Below, in pieces: positions 57,461 through 64,000 of a DNA stretch of 64,000 bases; position 1 is the stretch's first letter; each line of letters starts with the position of its first letter. Position numbers and translations under genes: made by a program. The notes below the pieces were generated by a model. It did not search any database. It was not told the DNA's origin and was given only the letters and a program-made list of their open reading frames with translations. The stretch is from Spirometra erinaceieuropaei (taxonomy: Eukaryota; Platyhelminthes; Cestoda; Diphyllobothriidea; Diphyllobothriidae). The stretch spans positions 2,244,875 through 2,308,874 of the forward strand of contig CACRXP010000011.1 of the NCBI GenBank assembly GCA_902702965.1, given 5' to 3'.

Positions 57461-59411
57461 ATCGATGCTAACTCATGAAATGTTAACTGAAATTCTGAAA
57501 TGCGTTTTCCACTCTAAAAGATTACTTACGCAGGGCTTGCATATTAATCATCATGCAGCATAATACCAAGATAATTCAGTTACTTCTGGATGCCGGCATT
57601 TGAAAGAACTTCTTTTCGGTCGCCTGCAAAAGCTACACTCTGCAAAATGTAGCTACTGAAGAAGTATTAACTTTTCTCACTGATTCTCATTGCTCTCACA
57701 AATTAAAATACATTTCGCAGAAAACATGCATAAACATATTCATTCTTCTACTCATTTGGTAGCAGATTACGTCATTTTTAAATATGATACTTGACGAAGG
57801 GATATAAACCGGCTTTAAAAAACTCTTCTAGTTCCCGAATACTTTTGAACCGACCTGCGGTCACGCTTGCATTCATGGTTTCCAAACTACGACCTGTACA
57901 TTCTCCGTATACAGAAAATCGTACATTTATATACGATATTGAGATGAAACCATATGGGTTCATGAAATTTAGCAATGGATTTGAACTATATTGTTAACTT
58001 TACAAGCCACACTGGTAAATGCAGAGACAAGATGTTGTATGAACGGGCACTTCACAGTCTTAAAATTCCCATAATTAGAGACTTTGAAACCGAATTATGC
58101 CCTTCCTCAGAGTACAAAATTTTAAGAAGACGGGATTTACTACCAAACGAGTAAAAGAACAAATACAATAGGTGTGCAAACTCATGAAATGTTAGTCGAA
58201 ATTCTGAAATGCGTTTTCCACTCGAAATGACTACTTAAGTGGAGTTGTAATAGTAGTCACCTCGAGCATAATCCAAAGATAACTGAACTTCTTCAGGATG
58301 CCAGCCTTTGAACTAACTTCTTTCCGGCTGCATGCGAAGAGCACACTCTGCAGAAAATGATTACTTAAGTAGCATGCATTTTTGCATTGATTTTTGACGC
58401 CCTTAAATTTTCAATTATATTTTATGGAAAGAATATATAAAAATATTAATTCTTCTACTCGTTTGGTAGAAAATTGCATCCTCTTTCATTTTTATACTCG
58501 AAGGAAAAATAGAACTTGATTTTCAAAACTTTTCCAATTTCCGAATAATTTTGGACCCGACCTGCCGTTACACTTGTATTCAGGGCCGTATATTTTCCGC
58601 GTACGATAAAGCCGGCATTTCTCTACGGTGTTAAGAGGAGACTATATGGGCTTCATACAATTTAGCAGTGGACTTGAGCCACATTGTAAACCTTACAAGT
58701 CACGTCAGTAAATGCAGAGACAAGATTTTTTATGAACGGGCATTTCGGAGTATTAAAAAATCTCGTAGTTGGAAACTGTTTTAAAACCAAACTTTACCCT
58801 TCGTTAAAGTATAAAAATGGAAGAAAATGCAATTTTCTACCAAACGCGTAGAAGAATTAATATTTTTATGTATGCTTTCCATAAAATATGATTTAAGATT
58901 TAAGGGTGCCAAAAATCAATGAAAAATGCATGCTACTTAAGTGGTCATTTTCCGCAGAGTGCGCTTTTTGCATGCGGCCGAAAATAAGTTCGTTCAAAGG
59001 CTGGCATCCTGTAGAAATTTAATTATCTTTGGATTATGCTGCAAGTTGATTACTGTTACAACCCCACTTACGTAATCATTTCGAGTGGAAAACGCATTTC
59101 AGGATTTCGGCGAACATTTCATGACCTAGCACTCCTACTGAATTTTCCTGCACGTTTTCTATGAAATATATTTAAATTTATAAGGGCAGCGAAAGCCACT
59201 GAGAAAAATTCATGCTGTTGAAGTAGTCTTTTTTACAGAGTATATTTTCTGCCGGCAGAGGAAAATAAGTTCATTCGAATTTCGGCATCCTGAATTATCT
59301 TTTGATTGTGCTGCAACGTGATGAACATTTAAACCCTACTTAAGTAATCATTTCGAGTGGAATACGCATTTCATATTTTCGGCTAACTTTCCATGAGTTG
59401 GTACATCTACT
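57461..59411 (-). mobile_element. Family B copy (B11), itself split by B12
   Basis: Left part 57461-58163 (TIR GCTAACTCATGAAATG, arm, centre with GAACCGACCTGCGGTCACGC on the left, start of right arm up to GAGTAAAAGAACAAA). It resumes at 59143 (TTTTCCTGCACGTTTTCTAT) and ends near CCATGAGTTGGTACATC. Removing 58164-59142 restores a continuous right arm. Confidence 0.8.
58164..59142 (-). mobile_element. Family B copy (B12, full length) nested in B11
   Basis: TACAATAGGTGTGCAAACTC at the left and CATTTCATGACCTAGCACTC then CTACTG at the right. 979 bp. Centre with GGACCCGACCTGCCGTTACA on the left. Confidence 0.85.
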
Positions 59412-59668
59412 CTATTTCTGTGCATGTTCTACGTCAAAATTCAAGGGTAATTGCGTGCTATTTGAGTAATCACTCCATATAGGGCGTGGGTCTTGCAGAC
59501 GACCAAAAGAGAGATCATTAAAAAGCCAGCACCCTAGCGTTATGAAGTATATTGGAGCAATTCTGCATGATACTCAACTTACAACACCACCTGGATAATC
59601 TCCTCTAATTTCAAACACATCCCAAAATTTCGTTTAACGTTTCATTAAGTAGGCAAGCCACTATACGC
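59412..59668 (+). mobile_element. Family B outer copy (B13), right arm
   Basis: TCTGTGCATGTTCTACGTC, AATTGCGTGCTATTTGAGTA, TTTCGTTTAACGTTTCATTA, GTAGGCAAGCCACTATA. It starts at a point within the right arm, so about 400 bp of the outer copy are missing. Confidence 0.6.
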
Positions 59669-61044
59669 ACATTTAGGCAGAGAGGGACAGCCGTCGCTGA
59701 CTTAAATTGTGTCGCAGCGCACAAATCGACTAGTAATCACATTCCACGATTTACCGTATTTCACCCTGCTGTTATACAGCGCACCTAAGTACCACAGTCA
59801 TGATTTATACGTCTTGGCACACAGTGCATTGTTATTTACCAGTGCCATTCAAGTGCACGCAAACTTGAGACGTTAATATAAATAAGGGGGTCATGTTTTG
59901 ACGCTTACCCTTGTGGCTTAAATTTTCCCCCTACTATGTGTCACATCTCAAGCCTTAGCCGTCCGTCCAGGTGTATAGGTCAAATAAGACAGGAACTACG
60001 CACACGGAACACACGTGAGCTGTGCGACGGGAAACTACCTCGCACGCTAGAAATGGGTGGCATTATTAAGCTAACGTCCGTGAAGGCATTTCGTCAGTTT
60101 ACTGTCTGGTGTGCTACCCCACCCGTAAACTCCCCCCCCCTCCCCCCCCCCCTCCTTCCTGCACCACCACTCACGTATAACACGATCTACAGTCTACCGA
60201 CAGCTAATTGGGGGCCTTCACCCTACCGTTGCTTGCAACTGTTCTGGCCGGCAACGCTAAAAGTCATGAGATAATCAAAACTATGATTCCAGATGATAAC
60301 TCAATTAATCGACCTTCCGTCAGCATTCAAAATCCTCCACAATGGCCTCCAGGGGCATTACTCTTCTCACAAAAAGTGTTCTATAAACGCCATTTGTTAG
60401 GGCTTTTCTATGATCTCTCACGGCGGAATCTCTTCAGACGAATAAGCCGGTGGTTTGGAGGGCCGGTCCTTTTTCTTATTCCCAAACCGAACTAGTGCCT
60501 GGGCATCCCCTTGACTACAGTCTTCTTTTAGGGCCCAACCAGTTGAAACTCGGTCTTCACAGTCCTGGTATCTCCAGGGGGCCTGGACTGATCAGATGCC
60601 TCTCTCCGTCATGCCAAGACGGGGCATACAATAATGACGAGAACTATCATCCTGATACTTAACAGTGGCGTCAATGATCACAGATGCTTAGTTGTCAGTT
60701 TTTGCCTGACTATAGGGTAGGGCCACTGCGTCCAAACCTCGCACCGGACAACTGACCGGCTTGGACAGTGGACTGGTGCCTGGGAGATGGGAGAGGGAGT
60801 GAGGTCGATCCTCTCTCTCTCCCAGAGCATATTCCTCACTATGAGCACTCTGACGCGCTTGAGACTGTCACGGTGGACTAAGAGATGTGGCATGGAAGAC
60901 CTCCAAATTATGAGATAACTTGGTCCTCCACTCAGGACTTGAAAGTCATCCTGCGATGACTCCTTTCTGGTGCGGCCTTTGTGGGATTCAAGTCGTCATC
61001 TCCACTTACTTGTCCCACGAAATCATGGTCGTTCTTTTTCTGGT
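59669..61044. other. No gene recognised
   Basis: A poly-C run lies at 60128-60150. The frames at 59936-60274 and 60208-60495 have no domain. Confidence 0.35.
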
Positions 61045-61150
61045 GCGGGTGCGCGGGTCCACGCCGTGTCAGCCACCGGAGGTCGACCCGCCTCCGGTCT
61101 GATTGGCCTCGAAGGAGGAAGAGAAGAGAGTGCGGTAGATGCAACGCAAG
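61045..61150 (-). repeat. Family D fragment, minus
   Basis: The complement reads GCATCTACCGCACTCTC then GACCGGAGGCGGGTC and GGTGGCTGACACGG, in D order. Confidence 0.55.
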
Positions 61151-61163
61151 TGTGCTACCATCG

Positions 61164-61412
61164 AGGTGACAGTTCGACAGTCGATTTCAGCTATGCCCAC
61201 CGTGTGCTCCACAGCAGAGTGCGATCAGGGGCCGATGACTTGTGCATGAATGGTAGACTTACACTGCGTTTACTGCACCCTCTCTTCTTCCCACACCTGA
61301 GTCCGGTGTCAAGAGAGAGTCAAGAAGACCGGAGGCGGGAGGAGGTGTGGGTGGCTGGCGCAGTCGGAGCCGCCCCTAGGTGTGCCGCCGCACTCGGCTC
61401 GGAACCCACGGA
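61164..61412 (+). repeat. Family D fragment, plus
   Basis: GACAGTTCGACAGTCG, CACCGTGTGCTCCACAGCAG, GGTGTCAAGAGAGAGTCAAG, AAGACCGGAGGCGGG. Confidence 0.75.
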
Positions 61413-61479
61413 GTGAGAATGCCGTAGGGGTCACATTAAGAAGGAACCTTTGCAGCCTGCCTCCCAGTCCACCATTTCA

Positions 61480-61588
61480 CCACTTCACACATGCACAAAC
61501 TATTATCACTAAAAACTAAATCACGCGCACGTCATTGGCTCTGCACCCAACTGGCAGTTGGCACACGGGGACATCGTCGGAAATTACT
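61480..61588 (-). repeat. Family D fragment, minus
   Basis: CTATTATCACTAAAAACTAA and GGGGACATCGTCGGAAATTA are the complement of the D start. It forms an inverted set with the plus copy. Confidence 0.55.
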
Positions 61589-61825
61589 GTGTCCAAATGG
61601 TTTATTAGTTAATTTGCAGACACCTATATTCCCATCAATAAAACCGAACTGAACTGCGTCTCTGTTGGGAGGAAAACGCGTCATTGTCTCCGGCTGTGCT
61701 AGAGGATGAGAGTGCTGTTGATGGACATTTAGGCCGAACTATAGAAGCATTAAAGGCATATCGAACGCTCCGTCGGACTCCTGTTCTCCCATGCACTTCG
61801 GAGAAAGAAAGAAAGATGGGGGAAT

Positions 61826-61827
<2 letters not shown>

Positions 61828-61873
<46 letters not shown>
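61828..61873. repeat. (GA)n microsatellite
   Basis: About 22 GA units. The Ser/Leu frames on the minus strand are artefacts. Confidence 0.95.
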
Positions 61874-61874
<1 letters not shown>

Positions 61875-62309
61875 AGAGTAGAGTAGAGCAGTGAACGCCA
61901 GTCTCACGCACAACACACTCCCAATCGGAGCGGACAGAGCTCTAATCCAGGTGGCTCAGGTGGCTGGAGGATCTGACTTGACGGTTTGGCCGCTGTAAAC
62001 GACGACGACGTCTACAGTGATGCAGCATTACGTAGCATCTACCAACCCACCTCTTCCCGCTCCCTCTACGTTGCTCCGATAGTGAACAATTGCCAAGGAG
62101 ACTGAATGTGGGTGCGGGCGCAGTGACTAACAGAGCTAAACGGCCCGTCTGCGCCCACCACACACACGACCTCGTCACATCAGGCTACGATTAGGACGAC
62201 CCCAGCCTCATATCAGTGCTCGCACTATTTAAAATGATGCAGCGCAGTTCATTGGCGTTGCTTGTAGGCATGAAACTGTAGGAGGAAACTACAGACTGGA
62301 GGTCTAGTA
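61874..62309. other. No gene recognised
   Basis: A possible D trace near 62030-62060 (GTAGCATCTACCAACCCACC), otherwise nothing. Confidence 0.35.
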
Positions 62310-62560
62310 TTCCGTCTTGGGTTGAGATGTATCCACATCCCACACCAAAATCTATGCCTGCATGGCTTATACTTACTTTCGTTGGATAGACATCTGAATT
62401 TTGTTGGTTACCTCGGCAGTAGTACCTTGGAAAGTGTCTTTTTCACATCCATCTCCCTTGACCTCGCTAAGTCAGTTGAATTTTGGTTATATGCCCCGAA
62501 AGTGATTGTATGCTCATCCGGTAGCTCACGCCATAAAGCCGCAGTAAACAAAAACGTTAT
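62310..62560 (+). repeat. Family H repeat
   Basis: AAAATCTATGCCTGCATGGC, TTACTTTCGTTGGATAGACA, and GCCATAAAGCCGCAGTAAAC near the right end, colinear with 19.01-19.26 kb. The 123-codon frame 62322-62693 spans it and has no domain. Confidence 0.55.
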
Positions 62561-62947
62561 GACTTTGAACGGCAACGTACTGAGCATTTTATTCAACTGG
62601 TATAATACATTACTTGATCATAATGCGGTGTGGTCGTCGGGTAAGGTTCAGTGTTTAAAGGATCTAGGGCTCAGAGGAAAATCCATAATTTAGAAATGTG
62701 TACATCAACATGAGATGACACTATTATGGAGTTGGTTCTGCTGGTACCGTTCTCACAGGCATTGTGAAGAGTATTCAGCGATGACGGTGGAATGATGTTG
62801 GGGGTCAGCCGCGTTCATGTGGTACAGTGCTGCCTGGGGGTTAATTTCAGGAGGGTGGGCGCGATCATATTTCAGTCCGACCTCGTCCTAAATTAGGGTC
62901 TGGTCAGGGAGCGTCTCTCTCTCTCACGATCCCAGCCGACAGATTGG
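62561..62947. other. No gene recognised
   Basis: Nothing supportable. Confidence 0.35.
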
Positions 62948-63135
62948 GAGCTCGTGGTTTAACTGGTAAAGCGCAAAGCTCAGAAGCCAGCAAGACCAAG
63001 GCCAACGTGTCAAATCCTCCCGATCTAGGACTGGGTTATAATTGGTCGTCAACGGCCGTCGGTGACAACTACGTAAGCAGGTATTTTGACCTAGTAGACG
63101 ATAGTAGTAATAGCATTACTGCCAGCGGCAATACA
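62948..63135 (+). mobile_element. tRNA-like SINE, diverged
   Basis: GGGAGCTCGTGGTTTAACTG and GTAAAGCGC resemble a tRNA A box region. GGACTGGGTTATAATTGGTC, GTCAACGGCC follow the S1 body order. The B box is not recognisable. Confidence 0.45.
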
Positions 63136-63194
63136 GCAAGCATCTTCACTCATGAATGGTATTTTTGGCAGATTTGAATACTTTCGGGTAAGGT

Positions 63195-63420
63195 GGTACC
63201 ATATTAACGGCACAGGTACCAGCCAAAAACCCATACACGCGTGTTTCGCCGATGTTTTGTCGCTGCATGGCGCAGCTGCGAGGGGTTCGGCTCGTCAATG
63301 GGTCCCCCAGCATTCACCCAATTGGGAAAAACTCGATGGCCTTCGTGGGGCTCGAACCAACGACTTTAAGGGTAAGGTTTCAGCACAGCTTAAGTCCGAG
63401 CTCCGAGACCCCAACCAGTA
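63195..63420 (-). mobile_element. S2 SINE, tRNA-derived, left arm of head-to-head pair
   Basis: Read on the minus strand: AAAGTCGTTGGTTCGAGCCC (B box-like GGTTCGAGCCC), CACGAAGGCCATCGAGTTTT, TCCCAATTGGGTGAATGC, TGGGGGACCCATTGACGAGC, CGGCGAAACACGCGTGTATG, TTTTTGGCTGGTACC. The most complete S2 copy. It links the body seen at 5.5 and 32.4 kb to a tRNA-like head. Confidence 0.7.
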
Positions 63421-63424
63421 TTTG

Positions 63425-63535
63425 CGAGCTTAATCACATCCTGGCGTTGGCTGTAATCACGTTTTGCACTTAAAGTCGTTGGTTCGAGGCCCATCGAGAC
63501 CGCTGAATTTTTCCCAATTGGGTCTGATACACTTT
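63425..63535 (+). mobile_element. S2 SINE head, right arm of head-to-head pair
   Basis: CTTAAAGTCGTTGGTTCGAG, GCCCATCGAGACCGCTGAAT, TTTTCCCAATTGGGTCTG, colinear with the minus copy's head and start of body, then truncated. Confidence 0.7.
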
Positions 63536-64000
63536 CCTGTATTCTGAATACGCTTCGACCGAGGAACAGCCATGGCTCATCAGCCTCAGTGGGTATCACT
63601 GTCCTCCAGAAAGTTTGCGCGAGCTTACCTATTTTTCGCTACATACCGTTTTCAAAACGCAGACTGCGAAGTGGTGCGACCTTCGGCATCGGAACCGGTG
63701 GTGGTTACGGCAGCACGGAGTGGCTGGGGAGGCTGGTACACCAGACTGACGTCTGGTTGCTAGGACCGCTAGGGGCACAACGACCAGTACATGTGTCCGT
63801 CTCCTCCGGCCGAGTGTCTTTGTGCGCGGGACAAGCAGTCCGGCCTGCTGACGGATGCTCCACAGCAGTCGAGGCTACTGCCACACTACCATCCCCCCCG
63901 CTCCCCTCCCCTGCATTCATCCCATGCCTTATAAACAATGTCTACAAGGGCCTAATGTCCACCTCGAGGTTGGGCATAAACAGATGGGCTCCTCAATGGC
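63536..64000. other. No gene recognised
   Basis: Poly-C run near 63893. Short frames only. Confidence 0.35.

Overview
This window reads as eukaryotic, repeat-dominated intergenic DNA. I find no gene that I can defend as a host gene. The best guess for the source is a flatworm, probably a diphyllobothriidean-type tapeworm. That guess rests on the mix of decayed elements: Penelope-like retroelements (PLEs) with a GIY-YIG endonuclease, an RTE-like endonuclease of the 'craniofacial development protein 2-like' kind often seen in cestode assemblies, abundant tRNA-derived SINEs, a mariner remnant, and telomere-like TTAGGG runs inside other repeats. It is inference, not a database match.

Layout. 0-1.1 kb: tandem D repeats (about 419 bp period). 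2.4-2.9 kb: PLE 3' end with a hammerhead-like core. 3.08-4.05 kb: first of at least eleven copies of a palindromic, about 975-bp TIR element (family B). 5-11.3 kb: tRNA-like SINE pieces, an S2 SINE pair, a small TIR element (E) and an AGA array. 12.4-14.0 kb: best PLE, with RT and GIY-YIG regions and three in-frame stops. 15.1-17 kb: a D copy, then an RTE endonuclease split by a 144-bp MITE flanked by a 9-bp duplication. 19-27.3 kb: B copies, a second PLE lineage, a SINE pair, an F repeat and a minus-strand PLE scrap. 29-33.3 kb: D, a 1.44-kb relative of B, permuted and full-length SINEs. 34.39-34.50 kb: assembly gap. 36.3-37.3 kb: palindrome of PLE lineage 2. 38-40.1 kb: two B copies. 41.5-44.4 kb: PLE fragments, SINEs and a 0.9-kb PLE palindrome with two outward-facing hammerhead cores. 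44.4-47.3 kb: two long CTA arrays. 49-51.4 kb: PLE, E and B pieces. 54-59.7 kb: SINE pair, B, mariner remnant, and a triple nest of B copies. 61-63.5 kb: D pieces, H repeat, SINE and S2 pair.

How it fits together. The elements are parasites rather than a pathway. Two signals recur across unrelated families. First, inverted pairs of retroelements are almost always arranged head-to-head, with 3' ends outward, at about ten loci (PLE, tRNA-SINE, S2 SINE and F). Second, a hammerhead-ribozyme-like core (CTGATGA, a 6-bp helix, GAAAC, GTC) is retained at the same place in every PLE 3' region of lineage 1, with helix II intact in four of five copies. These, the nested B palindromes and the telomere-like runs inside TIR elements are the parts worth a second look. 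Boundaries of decayed repeats are approximate (about 5-30 bp) because they were judged by eye from copy-to-copy comparison.
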